This document shows positions 6,098-11,695 of a stretch of DNA of 21,086 nt, in pieces. Under the pieces are notes generated by a model. The model made no database searches. It was given only the letters and a program-made list of their open reading frames with translations, and had not been told where the DNA came from. Positions within the stretch are counted from its first letter, which is position 1. The number at the start of each line of letters is the position of its first letter. The position numbers were made by a program, and so were the translations under genes. The stretch is from positions 1 through 21,086 of IMG/VR virus record IMGVR_UViG_3300030382_003503. One strand, written 5' to 3'. This DNA comes from a virus.

Positions 6098-6212
6098 GGA
6101 TATTCTGAAATACCAAGCAGGCCGAGAGGCAGCAATACGCGGGGATAAGCGCGACGCACGCAAGCATTCTGACTGGCTGGAAGGCTATGATGCAGTGGCA
6201 GGGGATAGGTGA
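6090..6212 (+). CDS. Very small RMF-like protein
   Basis: 40 aa, beginning MAEDILKYQAGREAAIRGDKRD. The pattern YQAG-x(5-6)-G ... S-x-WL-x-G-x(4-5)-A-x-DR is close to that of ribosome modulation factor, whose E. coli form reads YQAG, then RSQWLGGWREAMADR; here the link between the two helices is shorter. RMF dimerises and inactivates 70S ribosomes. If this protein keeps that ability it might modulate host translation, but the resemblance rests on a short motif. The ATG overlaps the HNH stop by eight bases and the stop overlaps the next ATG by one base (TGATG), which supports it being translated. Confidence 0.6.
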   Translation: MAEDILKYQAGREAAIRGDKRDARKHSDWLEGYDAVAGDR

Positions 6213-6466
6213 TGGAAGAAGTGTCACGCGATTACAAAAAAGCTCTGGAGGACGCCCTAAACCTATTGCGCGAACGGCAGCGCGAGTGGCTGTGCACTGG
6301 AGATGATTGCTCACCCTTTGATCACGGAAGGGATGAAGGACTGGAAATCGCCATTCGTTCGATCGCGTCGATCAAGCCTCTTAAAACGGAACAGTGCGCC
6401 AAGTGCCCGTACATGCTTCCTCGCGCATATGGCCGTTGCCCGCTTTGCCCGGAAGGCGCGAAATGA
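6212..6466 (+). CDS. Small protein with C-terminal zinc-ribbon-like motif
   Basis: 84 aa. The N-terminal half is a charged helix (SRDYKKALEDALNLLRERQREWL). Near the end, CAKCPYMLPRAYGRCPLCPEG contains two CxxC knuckles (Cys spaced as C-x2-C-x11-C-x2-C), as in zinc ribbons. A further C-x5-C pair (CTGDDC) lies in the middle. Likely a small zinc-binding protein that touches nucleic acid or protein; no specific family recognised. ATG 6212 shares a base with the previous stop. A GTG one codon upstream is an alternative. It overlaps the methyltransferase gene by ATGA. Confidence 0.7.
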   Translation: MEEVSRDYKKALEDALNLLRERQREWLCTGDDCSPFDHGRDEGLEIAIRSIASIKPLKTEQCAKCPYMLPRAYGRCPLCPEGAK

Positions 6467-6966
6467 GCCATTGGGAACGCATCGGCGCGACAGATGAATG
6501 GTACACCCCGCCGCACGTTTTCGCGGCTCTAGGGACGGCGTTCGATTTGGATGTGGCGCACCCCGGTGACACGCTGTGTCATGTCCCCGCGCGGCGCTGG
6601 ATCACCAAAGACAGCCTTTCCCAAGACTGGGAAGGGTTTGTGTGGATGAACCCGCCTTTTGGTGGGCGGAACTCGCTTGAGCCTTGGCTGGATAAGTTCT
6701 TCGCGCACGGCAATGGGATCGCGCTGACGCCCGACCGGACAAGCGCGCCGTGGTTCCATGACGCATGGCTGAAGGCCGATGCCGTGCTGTTCACGCGTAA
6801 AATACGCTTCCTTCGCCCGGACGGTAGCGAGGGCAAGTCACCATCGAACGGAACGGCGCTGTGGGCATCCGGTGACGACGCTGTGCGCGTTCTAGAGGGG
6901 GCAACCGGACTCGGCATCCTCGCTTATCCGGCGCAGGCGATCACTGACACAGCGGGAAGGGAATAG
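6463..6966 (+). CDS. dam: DNA N6-adenine methyltransferase (phage Dam family)
   Basis: 167 aa. DEWYTPPHVFAAL (11-23) and FDLDVAHPGD (27-36) form the start typical of the phage DNA N-6-adenine methyltransferase family, and WMNPPFGG (61-68) is the NPPF catalytic motif (motif IV) of amino-methyltransferases. The conserved tail includes VLFTRKIRFL and NGTALWA. It would transfer methyl groups from S-adenosylmethionine to adenine in phage DNA, protecting against restriction or marking regulatory sites. The ATG overlaps the upstream stop (ATGA). An in-frame ATG 69 bases upstream lies within the previous gene and is less likely. Recognition sequence cannot be inferred. Confidence 0.88.
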   Translation: MSHWERIGATDEWYTPPHVFAALGTAFDLDVAHPGDTLCHVPARRWITKDSLSQDWEGFVWMNPPFGGRNSLEPWLDKFFAHGNGIALTPDRTSAPWFHDAWLKADAVLFTRKIRFLRPDGSEGKSPSNGTALWASGDDAVRVLEGATGLGILAYPAQAITDTAGRE

Positions 6967-6969
6967 ATC

Positions 6970-7533
6970 ATGGCGCGACGCGGACGGCCTCGCAAATCAG
7001 GCAAGCGCACAGCAAGCGGACGCCTCAAGGCTCAGCCTGTGACCTTCGATAAGGGCACCGAGCGCACACAGGACAAGTTCGGCGTCTATGGCGCAGACGG
7101 GTCCGACGCTATCGGCAGGGCCTACGTCATGGGCCTCCTGGGCGATAACGGACTAGAGTTGCGCAACCTCGCCCGCAAGATCCACCGCGCCTACTGGCCT
7201 ATGCTGGCGGTGGGGCGTGAAAAGTCCTGCCTTGGCCTTGACATCAACGGGCAGGCGGTAAACGACAACCTGCTCGATCCGGAGGAACGCGAATACAAGA
7301 TACGGCGCGAGAAACGGCTAACGGACACCCTGCGAGCGGTGGAGCGCATGTCCCGCCAACACCGCAGGGCATTCGATGACCTGTGCATTGAGATACACCC
7401 CGATAGCGGTCCTGTATGGCTCGATGCGCTGATATGGGCGAAGCGTCACGACCGAGCGCCGGATCGAGCTGACGGGCAGGCTTTGGCGCGCGCGATCGAG
7501 GCGCTGGAACAAATAGGGCCTAAATGGGGTTGA
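6970..7533 (+). CDS. Basic AT-hook-like protein in late-regulator position
   Basis: 187 aa. The N-terminus MARRGRPRKSGKRTASGR contains an AT-hook-like GRP core flanked by basic residues. The rest is helical and charged (REYKIRREKRLTDTLRAVERMSRQHRRAFDDLCIEIHP, then WLDALIWAKRH). I do not recognise an enzyme family. It is the last gene of the early rightward operon and is immediately followed by a strong-looking promoter whose -35 overlaps its stop codon. Lambdoid Q antiterminators and other late regulators sit in the same place, so a role in late transcription is an attractive inference, not a demonstrated one. GGGAAGGGAA precedes ATG 6970. Confidence 0.7.
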   Translation: MARRGRPRKSGKRTASGRLKAQPVTFDKGTERTQDKFGVYGADGSDAIGRAYVMGLLGDNGLELRNLARKIHRAYWPMLAVGREKSCLGLDINGQAVNDNLLDPEEREYKIRREKRLTDTLRAVERMSRQHRRAFDDLCIEIHPDSGPVWLDALIWAKRHDRAPDRADGQALARAIEALEQIGPKWG

Positions 7534-7558
7534 CAGCAGGAACGGGACCTGCTATGCG
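7530..7558 (+). promoter_or_regulatory. Strong candidate promoter upstream of the structured RNA
   Basis: TTGACA (7530-7535) is a perfect -35 hexamer. After 17 bases comes TATGCG (7553-7558), preceded by TG one base upstream (TGC-TATGCG), an extended -10. The weak -10 is partly made good by that extension. Transcription would begin near 7566, at the edge of the structured region. The -35 covers the stop codon of the 187-aa gene. A hairpin (AGCAGG 7535-7540 with CCTGCT 7548-7553) lies in the spacer. This resembles lambda pR' in placement. Confidence 0.6.
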
Positions 7559-7565
7559 CGTAAAT

Positions 7566-7789
<224 letters not shown>

Positions 7790-7817
7790 CCGTCCCGCAC
7801 CTCCGAAAGCATAGCAA

Positions 7818-7837
7818 GCCGATAAGCATTATCTGGC
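7818..7837 (+). promoter_or_regulatory. Leader hairpin after the structured RNA
   Basis: GCCGATAA (7818-7825) pairs with TTATC-T-GGC (7829-7837) around a three-base loop with one bulged T. No T-run follows, so it is not a classical terminator. The rest of 7790-7873 holds nothing else I can name except the ribosome site GGGGGACAGG before 7874. Confidence 0.45.
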
Positions 7838-7873
7838 AGGGTTGGCTGCGGGCAAACTTCAGCGGGGGACAGG

Positions 7874-8083
7874 ATGAACGATCTAACGATCCCCCAGCAT
7901 GACGCGGAGACGGTTCGCCTGACATGCTTAGAGGCAGCTACGGCGCTAAACTGCAGGAGGGAAGAACCGAAGGACGCAGCCGGTGTGGTGGACGACGCAT
8001 CGCTGTTTGAGTTCTACGTAAGCAACGGGCAGTCTGTAGCGGTGTATTGCGGCAACGGGCTAGAGCGGGTGATTAGGGGTTAA
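7874..8083 (+). CDS. Small protein of unknown function
   Basis: 69 aa, beginning MNDLTIPQHDAETVRLTCLEAATALN and ending with SVAVYCGNGLERVIRG. The opening resembles many small phage proteins with an amphipathic first helix and acid tail, but no family is certain. GGGGGACAGG lies just upstream of ATG 7874. It is the first gene after the structured RNA and overlaps, tail to tail, the minus-strand repressor gene by 11 bases. Function unknown. Confidence 0.65.
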   Translation: MNDLTIPQHDAETVRLTCLEAATALNCRREEPKDAAGVVDDASLFEFYVSNGQSVAVYCGNGLERVIRG

Positions 8084-8270
8084 GATACCGCATTGGTAAA
8101 ATGCCCTCGCCTAGCATTTCCATGATGATCGAGGCTGGCCCGCTGACGGTTCTAGATCCGTCTTCATAGCGGCGGATGGTGCGGCTGTCCGATAGGCGAA
8201 GAACGCGAGCAAGCTGACCTTGAGTAAGGCCAGCCTGTTCACGGATTGATTTGAATTGGGTGGGAGTCAT
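8073..8270 (-). CDS. XRE-family helix-turn-helix repressor
   Basis: 65 aa, one HTH domain. MTPTQFKSIREQAGLTQGQLARVLRLSDSRTIRRYEDGSRTVSG is the standard XRE layout: LTQGQLARVL is the first HTH helix, DSRTIRRYEDG holds the recognition helix, followed by a hydrophobic helix (ASIIMEMLGEG). I place the start at 8270, four bases after the upstream stop and preceded by TAGGA; a longer in-frame form from 8309 overlaps the neighbouring gene and has no ribosome site. It ends the leftward cassette and overlaps the rightward gene 7874-8083 by 11 bases. It is the natural candidate to bind the palindromes at 8816-8863 and repress its own operon. Confidence 0.82.
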   Translation of the reverse strand: MTPTQFKSIREQAGLTQGQLARVLRLSDSRTIRRYEDGSRTVSGPASIIMEMLGEGILPMRYLNP

Positions 8271-8274
8271 TGTC

Positions 8275-8460
8275 CTAGCTTTGAATGGCCGACACTGCAT
8301 CTCGGCCATCTTTTATACGGATAATGGCTTCATGCCTGTAGCGATCTGGGATGATACCAACCTCAACGGCATTTTCCCAAGCGCGAATGTTTAATTTCAA
8401 CTCGCGCAGTAAAGCCGAAACTTTTGGATTGGCGGTGGGTTGATCTGAATGCTTGTTCAC
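8275..8460 (-). CDS. Small protein of unknown function in leftward cassette
   Basis: 61 aa, beginning MNKHSDQPTANPKVSALLRELKLNIRAWENAVEVG. It is mostly a polar helix followed by a charged end (HEAIIRIKDGRDAVSAIQS). No known family. It uses a GTG start that overlaps the preceding stop (GTGA, 8460-8457), and stops four bases before the repressor. It belongs to the minus-strand cassette and may partner the repressor, but there is no motif to prove that. Confidence 0.68.
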   Translation of the reverse strand: MNKHSDQPTANPKVSALLRELKLNIRAWENAVEVGIIPDRYRHEAIIRIKDGRDAVSAIQS

Positions 8461-8633
8461 GCGATTATCTCCAATGCCAAATCTGCGTTTTCGACAGCCT
8501 CGGATGCGCGAACAAGTTGGCGCGCTACGTCTGCGCGCTCCGCAAGATCATAAGCGCCGAGAACCTCGTCAATAAGGTCATACGCCTGCTTCAGACGAAC
8601 ATCATACCAATCGGATGCCGTAACTTTCATCAT
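8457..8633 (-). CDS. Small helical protein in leftward cassette
   Basis: 58 aa, beginning MMKVTASDWYDVRLKQAYDLID. Almost entirely alpha-helical with heptad-like hydrophobic positions (YDLIDEVLGAYDLAERADVARQLVRA). Unknown family. The first ATG (8633) overlaps the stop of the previous gene by ATGA; the next codon is also ATG. It shares GTGA with the 61-aa gene downstream. The nested overlaps make it likely to be real despite its size. Confidence 0.68.
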   Translation of the reverse strand: MMKVTASDWYDVRLKQAYDLIDEVLGAYDLAERADVARQLVRASEAVENADLALEIIA

Positions 8634-8797
8634 GCTGACACCGAATACATAGGATGGTTAGGATCGCTTTTAGGGATTTGCGAAACTGATTGGCGATCAA
8701 GAGCACCACATGCTTCTTCGTGACCGGCCTTGATTGCAGAGCGGGCAGTTTCGGCTTCAAACACAGCCTGCGGAATGTTAATTTTTTTTGCAGTCAT
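8630..8797 (-). CDS. Small protein, first gene of leftward cassette
   Basis: 55 aa, beginning MTAKKINIPQAVFEAETARSAIKAG. A positively charged start is followed by a helix and a Ser/Pro-rich tail (SQIPKSDPNHPMYSVSA). No recognised family. AAGGGA lies upstream of ATG 8797. It is promoter-proximal in the minus-strand cassette, beginning about 40 bases after the predicted transcription start, and overlaps the next gene by ATGA. Confidence 0.62.
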   Translation of the reverse strand: MTAKKINIPQAVFEAETARSAIKAGHEEACGALDRQSVSQIPKSDPNHPMYSVSA

Positions 8798-8815
8798 CTT
8801 TTTCCCTTTCATGGT

Positions 8816-8873
8816 GGGCCATTGGCCCTTGCTTCGATAAGTCTCTTCTAGGGCCATTGGTCCGGGTTGGCAA
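8816..8873 (-). promoter_or_regulatory. Leftward promoter with two palindromic operators
   Basis: On the minus strand TTGCCA (8873-8868) and TAGAAG (8850-8845) are spaced by 17 bases (five of six and four of six consensus bases). The spacer contains the near-perfect palindrome GGGCCATTGGTCC (plus strand 8851-8863), and a perfect one, GGGCCATTGGCCC (8816-8828), lies 35 bp downstream, just inside the transcript. Two copies of the same 13-bp site, one overlapping the RNA polymerase site, is the arrangement expected for autorepression by the small XRE protein of this operon. Confidence 0.65.
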
Positions 8874-8948
8874 GAGAAAAAGTGAGGGTTTGTGAAAAAA
8901 GTTCGCAACCCCCATGCAACAGCACTGATACACCACAAGCCCCAGGTA

Positions 8949-9029
8949 ATGGACAAGCACCGCAAGCGCAGCCGATCACAGCGCAGGCGGGACGCGATCG
9001 AGAACGAGAACCGAGAGGGCCATGAATAG
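8949..9029 (+). CDS. Possible 26-aa basic peptide
   Basis: A short reading frame begins MDKHRKRSRSQRRRDAIENE and ends with TAG at 9027-9029. It is rich in Arg and Lys at the start and in Glu and Asn at the end. Only a weak AGG precedes the ATG. It lies in the 265-base gap between the divergent leftward cassette and the rightward late genes, which otherwise holds the operators and no other gene I can support. It may be spurious. Confidence 0.25.
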   Translation: MDKHRKRSRSQRRRDAIENENREGHE

Positions 9030-9062
9030 GCGGTTGAGGCCGTCGCTTTCAGGAGAGTGCGT

Positions 9063-9323
9063 ATGCACCGCATTGAATACCAAGTCCGCCCTGTCACCCG
9101 CTACATTGTGACGCGGTGGGAGACTGAAGAGTGCAACGGCATGTCATCTGGCGGCTGCGATGCTTGCGGTGAGTTTGAGAATGGCACCACAGCCTATCAG
9201 GTGGGTTATGCTTTAGCCAAGGCTGAGCACGATCGGTTGGGTTGGCCTGTAGGGGATGAGCGCATGCGCTATCCAGAAGACCCTTCAGCCAAAGATGCCC
9301 GTAAGGTTGGCGTAGGTGGCTAA
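9063..9323 (+). CDS. Phage protein of unknown function
   Basis: 86 aa, beginning MHRIEYQVRPVTRYIVTRWE. A strand-rich start typical of a phage family opening with 'RVRPVTRYxVTR' is followed by SSGGCDACGEFENGTTAYQVGYALAKAEHDRLGW. The C-x2-C pair might bind metal, but only two Cys are close together. No enzyme motif is seen. AGGAGA six bases upstream supports ATG 9063; a GTG six bases earlier is an alternative. It opens the rightward late series and overlaps the next gene. Function unknown. Confidence 0.72.
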   Translation: MHRIEYQVRPVTRYIVTRWETEECNGMSSGGCDACGEFENGTTAYQVGYALAKAEHDRLGWPVGDERMRYPEDPSAKDARKVGVGG

Positions 9324-9654
9324 CGGTGGTCGCATCGGAAAAGTCCGCATGAAGGACACCGGCTTTGAGTTCCGCGTGCTTCCCGGCCCGCAGGAGCCTG
9401 AGACTGACATGGGCGCTACCATGATGCGCCATGCCCGCGCAATATCGGGTTGGCCTGGCATGGTGGGTGAGCTTGTCGTGGGTGTGTTTGAGGATGGCAG
9501 TGCAAGCGTTGGTCTGCGCTGGGACAAAGAGGCTTCCCCTATTCCGCCTTCGCTTGTCCCGAGTTGGATAGCGGAGATCATCCGGCGCGACCTGATTACG
9601 GCTGCTGAGGCTGAAGGCGTGTTTCACGAAAACTTTGAATGGGTCGAAGGCTGA
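9316..9654 (+). CDS. Phage protein of unknown function
   Basis: 112 aa, beginning MANGGRIGKVRMKDTGFEFRVLPGPQ. The pattern suggests a small alpha/beta protein: strands RIGKVRM, FEFRVLP, ELVVGVFEDGSASVGLRWD, then a helix (PSWIAEIIRRDLITAAEAEG). No recognised family. The GTG at 9316 overlaps the previous stop by eight bases; an ATG at 9349 with GGAA upstream is also possible and would shorten the protein by 11 residues. Function unknown. Confidence 0.65.
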   Translation: MANGGRIGKVRMKDTGFEFRVLPGPQEPETDMGATMMRHARAISGWPGMVGELVVGVFEDGSASVGLRWDKEASPIPPSLVPSWIAEIIRRDLITAAEAEGVFHENFEWVEG

Positions 9655-9676
9655 CCCAAGAGAACCGAACCTAGCG

Positions 9677-9711
9677 GCCCATCCCTTGCGGAAGCTGCGG
9701 AAAGGACGGGC
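9677..9711 (+). promoter_or_regulatory. Hairpin covering the ribosome site of the GIY-YIG gene
   Basis: GCCC (9677-9680) pairs with GGGC (9708-9711), TCC (9682-9684) with GGA (9704-9706) and TT (9686-9687) with AA (9701-9702), with single mismatches between. The 3' arm contains AAAGGA (9701-9706), the presumed Shine-Dalgarno element seven bases before ATG 9713. Folding would hide it and lower translation. Not a terminator. Regulation is inferred. Confidence 0.45.
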
Positions 9712-9712
9712 G

Positions 9713-10222
9713 ATGAACTATTTTGTTTATGAACTGATCGACCCACGCTGTGGTTCGGTGTTCTATGTGGGCAAGGGTAAGGGCAACCGCCCCCACCAGC
9801 ACGAAAAGCAGGCTCGCAAGGGCGCGTCGGGACGTAAGTGCGACCGCATAAGGGAGATCATAGGGGCGGGCGTATCGCCAGAGGTCAGGATCGTGAAGCG
9901 GTTTGCAGACGAGCTTGAGGCTTACGCGGAAGAGGCCCTCCACATCGAGGGCATTGGGATCGCTAATCTAACCAACGTCTGCATAGGCGGGGTTGGCGGC
10001 GTTAAGCCTAAGGATCCGCAGGACGAGGCTCGCAAAGTTGTTCGCGGCTGCGTCGAGCAGATGCGAAAGGCTGTTGTGTTTCAGTTTGCAGGGCTTCGCA
10101 TGTTCGTGTGCGGACACGACATGACGGACGTGGTTAATCAGGCGGTCGATGGCTTGAAGGAGCGCGCCGGTGCGGAGTGGTTTGATAGCGTTGTGGGGGT
10201 GCCCCAATGGCAGCGCGCATAA
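9713..10222 (+). CDS. GIY-YIG endonuclease (homing-type)
   Basis: 169 aa. The start MNYFVYELIDPRCGSVFYVGKGKGNRPHQHEKQA is a GIY-YIG domain of the LEM-3/phage type: the first tyrosine motif in YFVYEL, the second in FYVGKG, the conserved Arg in GNRPHQH and a Glu in EAYAEEALHIEG. The C-terminal part (about 100-169) lacks a recognised DNA-binding motif. It probably makes site-specific double-strand breaks, and its position just upstream of the terminase genes is a common insertion site for homing genes in phages. AAAGGA precedes ATG 9713. An in-frame ATG at 9635 lies inside the preceding gene and is unlikely. It overlaps the next gene by 16 bases. Confidence 0.87.
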   Translation: MNYFVYELIDPRCGSVFYVGKGKGNRPHQHEKQARKGASGRKCDRIREIIGAGVSPEVRIVKRFADELEAYAEEALHIEGIGIANLTNVCIGGVGGVKPKDPQDEARKVVRGCVEQMRKAVVFQFAGLRMFVCGHDMTDVVNQAVDGLKERAGAEWFDSVVGVPQWQRA

Positions 10223-10455
10223 ACCGGAAGCACGATGAGAAGACGCGGCTCAAGATACAAACCAGTCAGCTTGTTAACCGGTTGCAATCATTCGCAAATG
10301 GTGATGTCGAGTTAACGCGGGACCAGATTAAGGCGATTGAGGTTTTACTCAAGAAGTCGCTGCCTGACCTGTCGTCAATGTCCGTTGAGGGGCCGGACGG
10401 TAGCTCAGTTTTTAAGGGGCTAGAGGTCATTGTCCGCCGAAACACTGGCGATTGA
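10207..10455 (+). CDS. terS: Probable terminase small subunit
   Basis: 82 aa. KIQTSQLVNRLQSFANGDVELTRDQIKAIEVLLKKSLPDLSSMSVEGPDG is a pattern seen in short phage proteins encoded directly before TerL, where a pair of helices may bind the packaging site; the sequence here ends shortly after. No HTH is obvious by eye and the assignment rests on position plus the LLKKSLPDLSS motif. ATG 10207 overlaps the GIY-YIG gene by 16 bases. It overlaps TerL by 26 bases. DNA packaging: TerS marks the pac or cos site and stimulates the ATPase of TerL. Confidence 0.6.
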   Translation: MAARINRKHDEKTRLKIQTSQLVNRLQSFANGDVELTRDQIKAIEVLLKKSLPDLSSMSVEGPDGSSVFKGLEVIVRRNTGD

Positions 10456-11695
10456 GATTGCCCCGGTCTTCGAGCCGCTACTAGAACCAAGCCGCTACAA
10501 GGGCGCATGGGGTGGCCGTGGGTCGGGCAAGTCCCAAGCATTCGCTGACCTGATTATCATTCGCGCATTGCAGCAGCCCGGCCTGCGGGTGTTGTGTTGC
10601 CGTGAGATCCAGAAGAGCCTGAAGGAATCAGCCAAGCGGTTGATCGAGGGCAAGGTGGAGGCATACGGCCTAGGCGGGCTGTTTGAGTGCCAGAGCGCGG
10701 AGATCAAGACGCCGGGTGGCGGGTCTATCGTGTTCGCCGGTTTGCAGGACCACACAAGCGAGTCGATCAAGTCTTACGAAGGCTTCGACATTGCATGGGT
10801 GGAAGAGGCGCAGACGGTATCGCACCGGAGCATGAACCTGCTTCGCCCGACTATCCGTAAGCCGGGATCGGAGATATGGCTAAGCTGGAATCCTCGCTTC
10901 GACACTGACGCGGTTGACGAAATGCTACGGGGCGATGAGGTCCCTAGCGGCGCAATCGTGGTAAAGGCCAATTGGGACAACAACCCGTGGTTCCCCGCTG
11001 AGTTGGAGCAAGAGCGGCTAGACTGCATTCGGCAGCAGCCTGAGCAATACGACCACATCTGGGAGGGGGGCTATGCCATCGTCGCGGAGGGTGCATACTA
11101 CGCCCGCCACATTGCCGAGGCACGCGAACAGAGGCGCATCGGTGACGTTGCAATCGACCCTGTGCTGGCCAAGCGGGCCTATTGGGACATCGGGCTAAGA
11201 GACGCTTGCTCGATATGGATTGTCCAGCAGCGCGGAACACGGCTCAACCTGGTCGATTACTACGAGGCTGAAGGGCAGGACCTGGCCACGCACCTGAATT
11301 GGCTGCGCTCGGCAGGCTATGGTGATTGCGAGTGCGTGCTTCCCCATGACGGGGCCAAGCGGGACGCAATCGCGGCTGAGAGATACGAGGACCACATACG
11401 GGCGGCAGACTTCAAGGTGCGCACCATCCCTAACCAGGGCAAGGGTGCGGCGATGAAGCGCGTCGAGGCTGCCCGCCGGTTGTTCGGGCAAATGTGGTTC
11501 GATGAAGAACGCTGCGCCAAGGGCCTGAAGGCTTTGGGCTGGTATCACGAAAAGAAGAACGACGGGGGCTACGGCGTTGGGCCTGACCATGACTGGTCGA
11601 GCCACGCTGCGGACGCGTTCGGGCTGGTGGCGATTGATTACAAGCCGCCGCGTGCGAATGTGAAACTCGACCTAAGCAAGCTGGGAGTGCGTTGA
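10430..11695 (+). CDS. terL: Terminase large subunit (PBSX-type)
   Basis: 421 aa from a TTG start. The ATPase domain has Walker A GGRGSGKS (28-35) and Walker B FDIAWVEEA (119-127), followed by the coupling WLSWNPRF segment (about 151-158). The nuclease domain has YWDIGLRDA (about 249-257), a middle VLPHDGAKRD, and the late DHDWSSHAADAFG (about 395-407) with the metal-binding acidic residues of the RNase H-like fold. The enzyme cuts concatemeric DNA and pumps it into the prohead. The start is uncertain: TTG 10430 has only a close AGAGG; no ATG is available in this frame before the Walker A. It shares a base with the portal ATG. Confidence 0.93.
   Translation: MSAETLAIEIAPVFEPLLEPSRYKGAWGGRGSGKSQAFADLIIIRALQQPGLRVLCCREIQKSLKESAKRLIEGKVEAYGLGGLFECQSAEIKTPGGGSIVFAGLQDHTSESIKSYEGFDIAWVEEAQTVSHRSMNLLRPTIRKPGSEIWLSWNPRFDTDAVDEMLRGDEVPSGAIVVKANWDNNPWFPAELEQERLDCIRQQPEQYDHIWEGGYAIVAEGAYYARHIAEAREQRRIGDVAIDPVLAKRAYWDIGLRDACSIWIVQQRGTRLNLVDYYEAEGQDLATHLNWLRSAGYGDCECVLPHDGAKRDAIAAERYEDHIRAADFKVRTIPNQGKGAAMKRVEAARRLFGQMWFDEERCAKGLKALGWYHEKKNDGGYGVGPDHDWSSHAADAFGLVAIDYKPPRANVKLDLSKLGVR

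Noticed and set aside
7535-7553. AGCAGG/CCTGCT hairpin as a terminator for the early operon
   Set aside because: There is no T-run after the hairpin and it coincides with the spacer of a good promoter.
8874-9062. A rightward promoter for the late genes in this gap
   Set aside because: Possible -35 hexamers (TTGGCA, TTCGCA) have no acceptable -10 at 16-18 bases.
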